NCBI GenBank assembly: GCA_964235705.1
Contig: CAXSDP010000013.1
Coordinates: forward strand, 5,712 to 69,711
Direction of reading: 5' to 3'
Length of the DNA stretch: 64,000 nucleotides
Origin: RH-AL1 sp964235705
GTDB taxonomy: Bacteria > Pseudomonadota > Alphaproteobacteria > Rhizobiales > Beijerinckiaceae
Part shown: positions 7,622 to 15,998 of the stretch, one piece after another
How positions within the stretch are numbered: the first letter of the stretch is position 1
Layout: each line of letters begins with the position of its first letter
Program-made: the position numbers and the translations under genes
Notes under the pieces: model-generated
Told to the model about the DNA's origin: nothing
What the model saw: the letters and a program-made list of their open reading frames with translations, nothing else
Databases searched by the model: none

Positions 7622-8506
7622 TCAGGCGGCCCCGTTCTCCCTGATGAACGCCTCGACGACGCGGTTGAACTCGGCCGCGTTGTCGAGTTGGGGGAAGTGG
7701 TTGGACGAGGGCACGGACGCGTGACGTCCCCCGGTCAAACGGGCCGTGACCGAGGCGATGGCGTCGATCGTCGGGCTCCAGCCGCCGCTGATCAGCAGCA
7801 CCGGCACCTTGGCCTTGGCAATTGTCTCGGCCGCCCGGAGCAGGACCGGCGGCGACGCCATGCGGGCCTGCAGGATCGCGCAACCGAACCGCGCCGCGGT
7901 GTCCGCGCCGAAGGACTCCACCATGCGGGAGGTGGTGTCGTCGTTGGTCCCGAGCATGCGGATGAAGGCCAGGGCGAAGTCGGCCGGTGTTCGCGAGGTG
8001 AGCATCGGCTCCATCATCCGCCCGACCGTCGCCTTGGTGGCCGCGTCGGTCGCGGGATCGGACATCGCCAGCACCTGCAGCGCCGGTTCGACGAGTATCA
8101 AGGACCGGACGCGGTCTGGGCGGTGGGCGGCGGCCAGCAACGCTTCCGCCCCACCCCAGGAATGCCCGATCAGGTGCGCGCCGTCGCCGAGCATGTCGGC
8201 GATCCAGAGGGCATCGCGCTCCATGTCGTCCACGCCGCGCGATGGGCTTCGCCCGAAGCCCGGCCGATCGACGATGGCCACCTGACACCCGTGTTCGGCG
8301 AGCGCCTTCTGCTTGATGAACGTCGCCGGCCCGCCGCCGGCGCCGCCCTGCACCCCGCCGTGGATGATGAGGACGAGAGGTCCCGACGTGCCCACGCGGT
8401 CGACGTGGATGGGAAGCTTCGACGCCTGCTCCTCGGGGATGGCCGGAGGCACCGGGCACTGCGCCACCAGCGCGGCGTGCTTTTCCAAGATCATGGACAC
8501 GTTCAC
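7622..8506 (-). CDS. Alpha/beta hydrolase
   Basis: 294 residues without signal peptide. Motifs are LVLIIHGGVQGGAGGGP (oxyanion loop), AHLIGHSWGGAEALLAA with the nucleophile serine, SGGWSPTIDA near the acid position, and SSNHFPQLDNAAEF with the final histidine. The pattern GHSWGG is typical of epoxide-hydrolase-like or haloperoxidase-like enzymes; substrate unknown. The GTG at 8506 is taken as start because AAGGAG lies 8 bases ahead. The 5' side carries a doubled GCTTGAGCGAAGC (8520-8560). It looks monocistronic. Confidence 0.78.
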   Translation of the reverse strand: MNVSMILEKHAALVAQCPVPPAIPEEQASKLPIHVDRVGTSGPLVLIIHGGVQGGAGGGPATFIKQKALAEHGCQVAIVDRPGFGRSPSRGVDDMERDALWIADMLGDGAHLIGHSWGGAEALLAAAHRPDRVRSLILVEPALQVLAMSDPATDAATKATVGRMMEPMLTSRTPADFALAFIRMLGTNDDTTSRMVESFGADTAARFGCAILQARMASPPVLLRAAETIAKAKVPVLLISGGWSPTIDAIASVTARLTGGRHASVPSSNHFPQLDNAAEFNRVVEAFIRENGAA

Positions 8507-8636
8507 GCGTGAACTCCTTGCTTGAGCGAAGCTTACGAAGACGCCCGCTTGAGCGAAGCCGACCGAGGACGGGCGTCCATCCCTGCCCGACACTGCGCGG
8601 GTGGGAGCGGACAGGCAAGCCCGACCCGACGGCGCC

Positions 8637-9380
8637 TCAGGCCACCGCGAACACCGCCGCCACCTCCGCCGGGCCGAGCGCGCGGTACGTCCCCTCGACG
8701 AGGTCGTCGGGCAGGGACAGGCCCCCCACGCCCTCGCGGCGCAGGGCCTCGACGTGGTTGCCGAGCGCGGCGAACATGCGGCGCACCTGGTGGTAGCGCC
8801 CTTCGCGGATCGTCAGGATCGCCTCCGCCGGCCCGAGCGTCTCCAGGGTCGCCGGCAGCAGCGGCTTGGCCTCGCCGCGCAGCAGCAGGGTGCCGGCGGC
8901 GAAGGCCTCGGCCTCGTCGCCGCGCAGCGGGCGGGCGAGCCTGGCCCGATAGCGTTTCGGCAGGTTGGCGCGCGGGGAGATGATGCGGTGGAGGAGGGCG
9001 CCGTCGTCGGTCAGCAGCAGCAGGCCGGACGTGTCCTTGTCGAGCCGGCCGACGGGGGACAGTGCGGGATCGCGGCGGCGCCAGCGCTCGGGCAGCAGGT
9101 CGCCGACGAGCGGGCCGGCCTCGTCGCGCGAGCAGGTATGGCCGACCGGCTTGTGCAGCATCAGCACGAGGCCGGGCAGGGGGTCGAGCGACTCGCCATC
9201 GACGCGCAGGCGCGCGGCCTCGGTGAGCGCGACCCGGCGCTCGGCCTCGGTGAGGGGCGCGCCGTCGAGCGCGACCCGGCCGGCGGCGGCGAGGCGGGCC
9301 ACGTCCCGCCGCGAGCCGTAGCCGAGGTTGGCGAGCAGCCGGTCGAGCCGCGCGGCGCCCTTGGGTGGCGCCGCGATCAT
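8637..9380 (-). CDS. rsuA: 16S rRNA pseudouridine synthase, RsuA family
   Basis: 247 residues. An S4 RNA-binding domain at about residues 11-50 (RLDRLLANLGYGSRRDVARL) is followed by the RsuA-type catalytic domain with MLHKPVGHTCSRDE and GRLDKDTSGLLLL, in which Asp is the catalytic residue. The EGRYHQVRRMFAALGNHV motif closes the active site. RsuA makes pseudouridine 516 in 16S rRNA; the length fits. It begins 16 bases after the RsmC-like gene, so the two 16S rRNA modification genes probably share a transcript. Confidence 0.87.
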   Translation of the reverse strand: MIAAPPKGAARLDRLLANLGYGSRRDVARLAAAGRVALDGAPLTEAERRVALTEAARLRVDGESLDPLPGLVLMLHKPVGHTCSRDEAGPLVGDLLPERWRRRDPALSPVGRLDKDTSGLLLLTDDGALLHRIISPRANLPKRYRARLARPLRGDEAEAFAAGTLLLRGEAKPLLPATLETLGPAEAILTIREGRYHQVRRMFAALGNHVEALRREGVGGLSLPDDLVEGTYRALGPAEVAAVFAVA

Positions 9381-9396
9381 CGCGGCGGGGCCCCGC

Positions 9397-10332
9397 TCAC
9401 TTGCGCGCCTCGATGACCTTGAACCCTCCCGCCTCGATCACCGTCGTCACCTGACGGAACAGCGGCTTCAGCGCGGTCTCGTAGGGCAGGTGCCGGTTGG
9501 CGGTGAGCCACAGGCGGCCGCCGGTGCGCAGCGCCTCCGCCGCGCGCCGGATGAAGGTTTGGCCCAGCGTCCTGTCCTCGGCGCCGCCGTCGTGGAAGGG
9601 CGGGTTCATCACCACGAAGTCGAGGTTGGCGAGGCCGGTGCCGGCCCGCACGTCGACCCAACCGAGCGTGACGCGGGGATCATCGGTGTTGCGCCGCGCC
9701 GCCGCGACCGCCCGGCGGTCGATGTCCAGCAAGTCGAGCCGCGTCACCGCCGGCGAGGCGAGGACGCCGTGCGCGAGCACGCCGATGCCGCAGCCGAGGT
9801 CCGCGCCGCGCCCGGCCAGGCGCGGCAGCGCGTCGAGGAGCAGGGCGGTGCCGGGATCGATCCTGTTCCAACTGAAGATGCCGGGCTGCGACCACAGGCC
9901 GAGGTCGGGCAGGCGGCGCGGCGCGCCGTTCGCCACCGCCTCGGCCATCGCCTCCCCCGCCAGGGAGGCGGGACACCGTCCGACGCAGACGCGGTGGTGG
10001 GCCTTCGCGTTCTCGGTGAAATCGCAGCCGAAGGCGCGGAGCTCGCCGGCGAGGCGCGCGCCGCCCGCGTCCTTGGGCGCCAGCACGGTGAAGGGGGCGC
10101 CGGGCGCCAGGGCCCGCAGCATCAGGGCCAGGTCGTGCCGCCGCTCCAGGGTGCCCGGCACGGCCAGCATCGCCATGCCGGGGAGCGAGCCGGCGGGGGC
10201 GTCCTCCAGCGCCGACGCGCCCGGCACGAGCGGCGAATATTGCGGGGCGGCGGCGGGGACGGCCGCCAGCCTGGCCGGGGGGACGCCGAAGACGGCGGCC
10301 TCCGCTTCCCCCCTCGTGCTTTCTGTGGTCAT
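9397..10332 (-). CDS. RsmC-like 16S rRNA guanine methyltransferase
   Basis: 311 residues from ATG 10332; an upstream in-frame start at 10368 is possible. The C-terminal half is a class I SAM-dependent methyltransferase with motif I GADLGCGIGVLAHGV and the base-methylating signature FVVMNPPFHDGG. The segment before it, IFSWNRIDPGTALLLDALP, is typical of RsmC/RlmG-type enzymes. RsmC makes m2G1207 in 16S rRNA. The N-terminal half is the degenerate methyltransferase-like domain that binds RNA. The neighbour rsuA supports a role in small-subunit rRNA modification. Confidence 0.78.
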   Translation of the reverse strand: MTTESTRGEAEAAVFGVPPARLAAVPAAAPQYSPLVPGASALEDAPAGSLPGMAMLAVPGTLERRHDLALMLRALAPGAPFTVLAPKDAGGARLAGELRAFGCDFTENAKAHHRVCVGRCPASLAGEAMAEAVANGAPRRLPDLGLWSQPGIFSWNRIDPGTALLLDALPRLAGRGADLGCGIGVLAHGVLASPAVTRLDLLDIDRRAVAAARRNTDDPRVTLGWVDVRAGTGLANLDFVVMNPPFHDGGAEDRTLGQTFIRRAAEALRTGGRLWLTANRHLPYETALKPLFRQVTTVIEAGGFKVIEARK

Positions 10333-10448
10333 CGGCGCGCCATAACACGCCCGCGCGCGGTTTGGCATAGCCGCGCGCGGCCCACGGCGGCGCCGGAGGT
10401 TGGTCGCCGGAGGTTGGTCATGGGGCCGCGAGCGGGTATGAAGATCCC

Positions 10449-12130
10449 ATGACCGTTCCCCCGCGCCCCCTTCCGCCGCGCTTCCCGCCCTCCCGCCTTT
10501 CCTCGCCGCGCTCGCGGCGATCCGTCGCCCTCGTCGCCGCCGTCCTCGTCGCCGTGACGGCGATGGGCGTCGCCGGCACGGGGCCGGCCGCCGCGCAGGG
10601 GTTCGGCTGGTTCGGCAACCTGTTCGGCGGGGGGCAACCCCGGCCGCAGCCCCAGCGCCCGTCCTACCCCGGCGGCGGTTACCCCACCTACCCCGGCCAG
10701 GGCTACGCGCGGCCGGGTCCTTCCGGCCAAAGCTACCCGGGGCAAGGGTACTCGGGGCAAGGCTACCCGANNNNNNNNNNNNNNNNNNNNNNNNNNNNNN
10801 NNNNNNNNNNNNNNNNNNNNNNNNNNNNNNNNNNNNNNNNNNNNNNNNNNNNNNNNNNNNNNNNNNNNNNGGTCCTTCCGGCCAAAGCTACCCGGGGCAA
10901 GGGTACTCGGGGCAAGGCTACCCGAACCAAGGATACCCGGGGCAAGGGTCCACCGGGCAAGGCTACAGGCAGGGCTACGGGTCGCGTAGCTACGGCGGCG
11001 ACTACGACGCGCCGCGGCGCCGGCCGCCCCGCCGCCGGCAGGTGGAGCAGGCCACGAGGGAAGCGCCCCCGAAGGAGAAGGCGCCCCCGAAGAACGCCTC
11101 GCTGTTCGTCGACGTCTTCGGCGACAGCCTCGGGCAGACGCTGGCGAACGGCCTCGACGACGCCTTCAACGACCGGCAGGACGTCGCGATCGTCCACAAG
11201 GCGCGGGCCTCGTCCGGCTTGGTCGCCGCCGACACCTTCGATTGGCCGAAGGCGATCGCCGACGCGCTGGATGGCAAGGGTCTGGACGGCAAGGGTTTGG
11301 ACGGCAGGGCCGACGCGAAGCCCGAGGACAAGAAGCCCGAAGACAAGAAGGTCGAGGACAAGAAGCCGGACGACAAGAAGATCGACGTGGCGGTGATGAT
11401 GATCGGCACCAACGACCGTCAGCCGATCCACGAGAACGGCGCCACCCTCGCGCCCGGCACGCCGGCCTGGACGGCGGCCTACCGCCGCCGGGTCGCGGCG
11501 ATCGACGAGGCGTTCCACAAGCACGGCGTGCCGCTGGTATGGGTCGGCGTGCCCATCACCAAGGACGACGCCTTCGCCGACGACATGGCGGCGTTCAACG
11601 ACATCTACCGCGAGGAGGCGGCGAAGAGCGGGGCGACCTACGTCGACACCTGGGAGGCCTTCAGCGACGAGGACGGGGATTTCAACACCTACGGCCCCGA
11701 CGTCAACGGCCAGACCGTGCGGCTGCGCGCGCCCGACGGCGTGCATTTCACCAGGGCGGGGGAACGCAAGCTCGCCCATTTCGTGGAAACGCACGTGCGT
11801 CGCGACCTCGACGGCAAGGTGCCGGTGCCGCAGCTGCCGACCGACGGCCCGGCGGCCTCCGCGACACTTGGTGGGACCACGGCTGGCGGAACCACGGCTG
11901 GCGGCGGCAAGCCGGTGGTCGCGGCGGTCAAGCCCGACGCCGGCCCGATCAAGAGCCTCACCGCGGCGCCGGTGGCGGCGAACGGGCAACTCTCGGTGGT
12001 GGCGACCTACCGCGATCGCACCAACCGCGACGGCCTGCTGCAAGGCACCCTGGTGCGCGGGGAGGCGGCGAGCGCGCCGACCGGCCGGGCCGACGACATG
12101 CGCTGGTCCGCCGACCCCAAGGCGAACTGA
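10449..12130 (+). CDS. DUF459 / SGNH-family periplasmic hydrolase (interrupted by assembly gap)
   Basis: A signal peptide (hydrophobic VALVAAVLVAVTAMGVAG, cut near AAAQG) is followed by a Gly/Tyr/Gln/Pro repeat linker (YPGQGYSGQGYP), a basic stretch, then the SGNH domain: VDVFGDSLGQTLANGL (Ser of GDS), MMIGTNDRQ (block III) and APDGVHFTRAGERKLAHFVE with the D-x-x-H pair. Repeats DGKGLDGKGLDG and KPEDKKPEDKKVEDKK interrupt the domain. The 100-N gap at 10771-10870 shifts the frame, but deleting it plus one 55-base duplicate gives one frame of 508 residues. DUF459 hydrolases act outside the cytoplasm, and some modify exopolysaccharide; the substrate here is unknown. Confidence 0.83.
10771..10870. 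other. Assembly gap (100 N), flanks overlap by 55 bp
   Basis: Exactly 100 N. Bases 10716-10770 and 10871-10925 are identical, so the two contig ends overlap and the gap probably contains nothing. Removing 155 nt brings the frame of 10449 into register with the frame ending at 12130. Confidence 0.93.
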
Positions 12131-12257
12131 ACGAGGCGTCCCGATCGGACGAATCAGGCCTTGACTTTCGCGAAGGCGGTCTGGGAACGAAAGCCAAGGC
12201 TTGGGCATTCCTTCGTCGCAGTGTCGCGCAGGCGACATTGAACCGAGGGGTCGGGTC

Positions 12258-12881
12258 ATGAAGGTCAACGGTTTGAAGGGCGGCGTCGCCGCCATCGCTT
12301 TGTGCGTGTTCGCGGGCCAGGCCGAGGCGGCCGGCGCGCAGTTCGATCTCGGAACCCTGTTCGCGCCGCTGACGCCCGGCGTCCAGCAGGCCAACGTCCA
12401 GACGGACGTCGCCATCGCGCCGCCGGTCGCCGGCACCACCCGGGCGGTGATGAAGGATCCCACCGAGGAGAAGCCCGGCACGATCACCGTCGACACCAAG
12501 AACCGCTGGCTCTACCTGTCCATGGAGAACGGGCAGGCGATGCGCTACGACATCGGCGTCGGCCGCGACGGGTTCGCCTGGTCGGGGCAGGCCTACATCG
12601 GCCGCCGCGCGGAATGGCCGACCTGGACGCCCCCGTCCGACATGATCAAGCGCCGCCCGGACATCCCGCACTTCATGAAGGGCGGCATCGACAACCCGCT
12701 CGGCGCCCGCGCCATGTACCTGTACACGGCCAAGGGCGACACGATGTTCCGCATCCACGGCACCAACGAGCCGGACACGATCGGCCAGGCGGTGTCCTCG
12801 GGCTGCATCCGCCTGCTGAACGCCGACGTGATCGACTTGTACAGCCGCGTCAAGGTCGGCGCGCACGTGGTCGTGCTCTGA
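12258..12881 (+). CDS. L,D-transpeptidase (ErfK/YbiS/YkuD type), exported
   Basis: 207 residues. A signal peptide (GGVAAIALCVFAGQAEAAG) leads to a YkuD domain: PGTITVDTKNRWLYLSMENG at its start, then FRIHGTNEPDTIGQ and AVSSGCIRLLNADVIDL, which holds the catalytic Cys and conserved His. Such enzymes make 3-3 cross-links or attach lipoproteins to peptidoglycan. No LysM or other wall-binding domain is present. Start ATG 12258 follows GAGGGG about 7 bases upstream. The next gene is a close paralogue. Confidence 0.9.
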   Translation: MKVNGLKGGVAAIALCVFAGQAEAAGAQFDLGTLFAPLTPGVQQANVQTDVAIAPPVAGTTRAVMKDPTEEKPGTITVDTKNRWLYLSMENGQAMRYDIGVGRDGFAWSGQAYIGRRAEWPTWTPPSDMIKRRPDIPHFMKGGIDNPLGARAMYLYTAKGDTMFRIHGTNEPDTIGQAVSSGCIRLLNADVIDLYSRVKVGAHVVVL

Positions 12882-13013
12882 GCGCGTCGCCTTAGCCGTC
12901 CCGCCCGTGGATGACGGCGGGGCCGGTTGGTCGCCGGCCCGGTCGAACGCATTTCCGCCCCAGTTCGGCCGACATACGGAAGGCGGCGCTTCAGCCTTTC
13001 CACGTGGTGACCC

Positions 13014-13808
13014 ATGTTTCGCAAAAGCCTGTGCCTCGCCGTGACGGCGGCGGCCGTGTTCTCCGCCCAGCCGTCGTTCGCGCAGTACCGGGGTTATGGT
13101 TACAGCTACAACGGCGCGCCTGACTATTATTCCGACGGTGGCGCCTCGGCCTACGAGCCCTTCTACTACCCGGACGAGCCGCGGCGGGCGTACCGCCCCT
13201 ACGCGCCTTCGCCGGCCTACGCGCCGCAGGGGGGTCAAGCGCCGCAGCAGGGTTACGCCGCGCCCGGCGGCGCGGCGCCCTACGTCGATCCGGCGCAGGA
13301 GGATCGCGGCGGGTCCGGGCGCCGCGCGAGCGACGATGACCTCGGCGGGGCGGCCAACGTCCACACGGCGGTGGAGGTCGAGAACCCGACGCGCCAACCG
13401 GCCGGCACCATCGTCATCGACACGTCATCGCGCCACCTCTACCTCGTGCAAGGGGGCGGCCGCGCGCTGCAATACGGCATCGGCGTCGGCCGTCAGGGCT
13501 TCTCCTGGCACGGCACCGCCCGGATCGAGCGCAAGGCGGAGTGGCCGTCGTGGACGCCACCGCGCGACATGGTCAAGCGCCGGCCCGACCTGCCCGACCA
13601 CATGGCCGGCGGGATCGACAACCCGCTCGGTGCGCGCGCCATGTACCTGTTCCAAGGGAACAAGGACACCTTGTTCCGCATCCACGGCACCAACGAGCCG
13701 GACACGATCGGCCAAGCGGTGTCGTCGGGCTGCATCCGCATGAACAACGCGGACGTCATCGACCTGTACGGTCGCGTGCCGGTCGGCACCAGGGTCGTGG
13801 TGCTCTGA
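13014..13808 (+). CDS. L,D-transpeptidase (YkuD type), exported, paralogue of the preceding gene
   Basis: 264 residues. A signal peptide (LCLAVTAAAVFSAQPSFAQ) is followed by about 90 residues of Tyr/Pro/Gly-rich linker (YRGYGYSYNGAPDYY, APQGGQAPQQGY), then a YkuD domain ending FRIHGTNEPDTIGQ and AVSSGCIRMNNADVIDL with the catalytic Cys. The catalytic half is nearly the same as in the gene upstream (shared TNEPDTIGQAVSSGCIR), so a tandem duplication followed by linker gain is likely. The linker may help it reach across the periplasm (inference). Confidence 0.9.
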   Translation: MFRKSLCLAVTAAAVFSAQPSFAQYRGYGYSYNGAPDYYSDGGASAYEPFYYPDEPRRAYRPYAPSPAYAPQGGQAPQQGYAAPGGAAPYVDPAQEDRGGSGRRASDDDLGGAANVHTAVEVENPTRQPAGTIVIDTSSRHLYLVQGGGRALQYGIGVGRQGFSWHGTARIERKAEWPSWTPPRDMVKRRPDLPDHMAGGIDNPLGARAMYLFQGNKDTLFRIHGTNEPDTIGQAVSSGCIRMNNADVIDLYGRVPVGTRVVVL

Positions 13809-13832
13809 CCCCTCGCCAACCGTTCCCGCGCC

Positions 13833-15266
13833 TCACCGCACGAGGATGTTGGCGAACTGCCAAGGATCCTCGGCGTCGATGTCTTCCGGGAACAGGACGC
13901 CGCGCCCTTCCAGCGGCGTCCAATCGGTGTACGTGCCGATCACCGGCCCGAGATAGGGCATCTGCACCTCCAGGCAGCGACGGAAGTCGATCTCGTCCGC
14001 CTCGACGACGCCGCGCGCCGGGTTCTCCAGCGCCCACACCATGCCGGCCAGCACGGCCGACGTGACCTGCAACCCGGTCGCGTTCTGGTAGGGCGCGAGC
14101 CGGCGCGTCTCCTCGATCGACAGCTGCGAGCCGTACCAGTAGGCGTTCCTGGCGTGGCCGTAGAGCAGCACGCCGAGCTCGTCGATGCCGTCGACGATCT
14201 CCGCCTCGCCCAAGATCCGGCTCTCGCCCTGCCGCGTCCACTGGCTGCCACCCATCTCGTCGAGCGACAGCACGGCGTCGTCGGCCGGCCGGTAGGCGTA
14301 GTGGCAAGTGGGGCGGTAGGCGACCGCGCCGCCCTCGCGCACGGTGAGGTAGTCGGCGATGGAGATCGCCTCGTTGTGGGTCACGAGGTAGCCGTGCTGC
14401 GGGCCCGGCGTCGGGCACCACGAGCGTACCCGCGTGGCGGCGCCGGGCCGCATGAGGTAGATCGCGCAGTCCGGCCCGAAGTCGTGGCGGCGGCCCTCCG
14501 CCGGCAGGGCCTTCTCGTGGGTGCCCCAGCCGAGTTCGGCCGGCTGCAGGCCCTCCGACACGAAGCCCTCCACCGACCACGTGTTGACGAAGGTGCCCAT
14601 CGCCTTGGGCTTGGCGGCGCGCTGCGTGTCCCGCTCGGCGATGTGGATGCCCTTGACGCCGACCCGCTGCGCGAGCCTCGCCCAGTCGGCGCGCGTCGTC
14701 GGCGCGTCGTCGGCGATCCCGAGGTCGCCGGCGACGTCGAGCAGCGCCCGCTTGACGAACCAGGACACCATGCCAGGGTTGGCGCCGCAGCACGACACCG
14801 CCGTCGCCGTGGCCGGCCCCAGTTCGCGCTTCAGGTCGAGCACGGCCTCGCGCAGCGCGTAGTTGGAGCGCTGCGAGATGGTGAGCGCCGTGTCGGTGTA
14901 GAAGCCCGGCCACGGCTCGGCGACGGTGTCGATGTAGAGGGCGCCCATCTCGGCGCAGAGCCGCATCATGGCGGTGGACGACACCTCCACCGAAAGGTTG
15001 ACGACGAAGGGCTGCCCCTCGCCGCGCGTGAGCAGGGGGCGCAGCAGGTCGCCGATGTTGTCGGGCGTGACCTTGTCCTTGATGAAGCGGATGCCGCGCT
15101 CGTCGAGCAGGTGGCGGCCGGCGTCGTCCGGGTCGATCACGGTGAAGCGCGCGGGATCGTAGCGGAAGTGGCGCTCGATCAGGGGCAGGGTGCCCTTGCC
15201 GATCGAGCCGAAGCCGATCATCACGAGGGGTCCCGTTATGGTGCCGTGCACCGGTGCGTCGGTCAT
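13833..15266 (-). CDS. hss: Homospermidine synthase
   Basis: 477 residues, matching bacterial homospermidine synthase (about 475-480). The Rossmann motif VMIGFGSIGKGTLPLIERHF is near the N-terminus, and VNLSVEVSSTAMMRLCAEMG and AVSCCGANPGMVSWFVKRAL are family-conserved. The NAD-dependent enzyme joins two putrescines into sym-homospermidine, the common long polyamine of many alphaproteobacteria. The ornithine decarboxylase gene that supplies putrescine lies upstream on the same strand, separated by a HicAB pair. The start ATG 15266 gives the usual N-terminus. Confidence 0.93.
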   Translation of the reverse strand: MTDAPVHGTITGPLVMIGFGSIGKGTLPLIERHFRYDPARFTVIDPDDAGRHLLDERGIRFIKDKVTPDNIGDLLRPLLTRGEGQPFVVNLSVEVSSTAMMRLCAEMGALYIDTVAEPWPGFYTDTALTISQRSNYALREAVLDLKRELGPATATAVSCCGANPGMVSWFVKRALLDVAGDLGIADDAPTTRADWARLAQRVGVKGIHIAERDTQRAAKPKAMGTFVNTWSVEGFVSEGLQPAELGWGTHEKALPAEGRRHDFGPDCAIYLMRPGAATRVRSWCPTPGPQHGYLVTHNEAISIADYLTVREGGAVAYRPTCHYAYRPADDAVLSLDEMGGSQWTRQGESRILGEAEIVDGIDELGVLLYGHARNAYWYGSQLSIEETRRLAPYQNATGLQVTSAVLAGMVWALENPARGVVEADEIDFRRCLEVQMPYLGPVIGTYTDWTPLEGRGVLFPEDIDAEDPWQFANILVR

Positions 15267-15390
15267 CGCTGGTCCTAGTTGAGTCGAGTGTGGGGATGGG
15301 CGGGGCGAGGCATGCGACCGGCTCTCGCGGGAACGCCGTGCGAGCGCGTGGCGACCTCCGTCGGCCTGGATCGACCTGTCCGGTCGGACG

Positions 15391-15612
15391 TCAGGTCGTC
15401 ACGAGGCGGCGGGAGGGCTGCGGCACGGGGCGGCCAAGGTCTTGCGCCGCCTCGACCCAGGCGGCGATGGCATCGCGGACGTTGCCGAGCGCTTCCTCGG
15501 GCGTTCCGCCGTCGCTCATGCAGCCGGGAAGATCGGGCACGGTGGCGGCGAACCCGCCACCGTCCTCCAGCGACAGCGGCTCGACAAGGACAGAGTACTC
15601 CAGGCGGGTCAT
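15391..15612 (-). CDS. hicB: HicB-like antitoxin (second pair), minimal form
   Basis: 73 residues. The sequence LEYSVLVEPLSLEDGGGFAA followed by TVPDLPGCMSDGGTPEEALG and NVRDAIAAWVEAAQ is the classic HicB partial RNase-H fold (HicB_lk_antitox). It ends soon after the fold, so there is no DNA-binding domain and self-regulation must rely on something else. Its ATG overlaps the hicA TGA (ATGA at 15609-15612). Order toxin-antitoxin is the usual one, opposite to the pair at 6.8-7.4 kb. Confidence 0.9.
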   Translation of the reverse strand: MTRLEYSVLVEPLSLEDGGGFAATVPDLPGCMSDGGTPEEALGNVRDAIAAWVEAAQDLGRPVPQPSRRLVTT

Positions 15613-15830
15613 CTTGCTGTTCCCACGGCGTCGATGAGGGCGATGAGCTTGCGGATGTAAATCGTTTTGATCGGCCGCTTGTAGGGGATGGTCAAGATCA
15701 TGGCCTGGGACGGATGAGACACCTTGTAATGCGAACCGCCGCCGCGCGCCGCCGCGCAATGGAGGCCGCTCTCGCGACAAACGGCCTCGACATCCCCGAT
15801 CGTCCAGTCCGCTCGCGGATTGGAACGCAT
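15609..15830 (-). CDS. hicA: HicA-like mRNA interferase toxin (second pair)
   Basis: 73 residues from ATG 15830, chosen because CTTGGAGAGG stands right before it; a TTG at 15851 would add seven residues. The motif GGGSHYKVSHPS with the catalytic His, and LTIPYKRPIKTIYIRKLIAL at the end, are typical of HicA. The N-terminal helix DWTIGDVEAVCRESGL fits the family. The pair lies between homospermidine synthase and ornithine decarboxylase, splitting what is elsewhere a polyamine gene pair. Confidence 0.9.
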   Translation of the reverse strand: MRSNPRADWTIGDVEAVCRESGLHCAAARGGGSHYKVSHPSQAMILTIPYKRPIKTIYIRKLIALIDAVGTAR

Positions 15831-15963
15831 CCTCTCCAAGAGCACGGTCAATCATCGCATCCTTTGAACCGAACCGCTTGGGCCAGCGGGGTCGGATGAG
15901 GGTTGGCGCAGTCCTCGCTGGCCCGGCAGGATGATCTGGGGCGCCCTTCATCCGCCGCGGCAC

Positions 15964-15985
15964 CTTCTCCCGCGAGCGGGAGAAG
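15964..15985 (-). terminator. Perfect 10-bp stem after the ornithine decarboxylase gene
   Basis: CTTCTCCCGC (15964-15973) and GCGGGAGAAG (15976-15985) pair perfectly around a 2-base loop, 13 bases beyond the decarboxylase stop. It lacks a U tract, so it may be a transcript-stabilising or weak stop hairpin. Similar CTTCTCCCG palindromes are common between genes in rhizobial genomes (recalled, not searched). Confidence 0.45.
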
Positions 15986-15998
15986 CCAAAGCGCCGGG

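Noticed and set aside
10716..10925. Duplicated 55-base sequence as a biological tandem repeat
   Set aside because: The same exact 55-base duplication flanks all three N runs and nothing else, and its removal restores frames; it is an assembly artefact.
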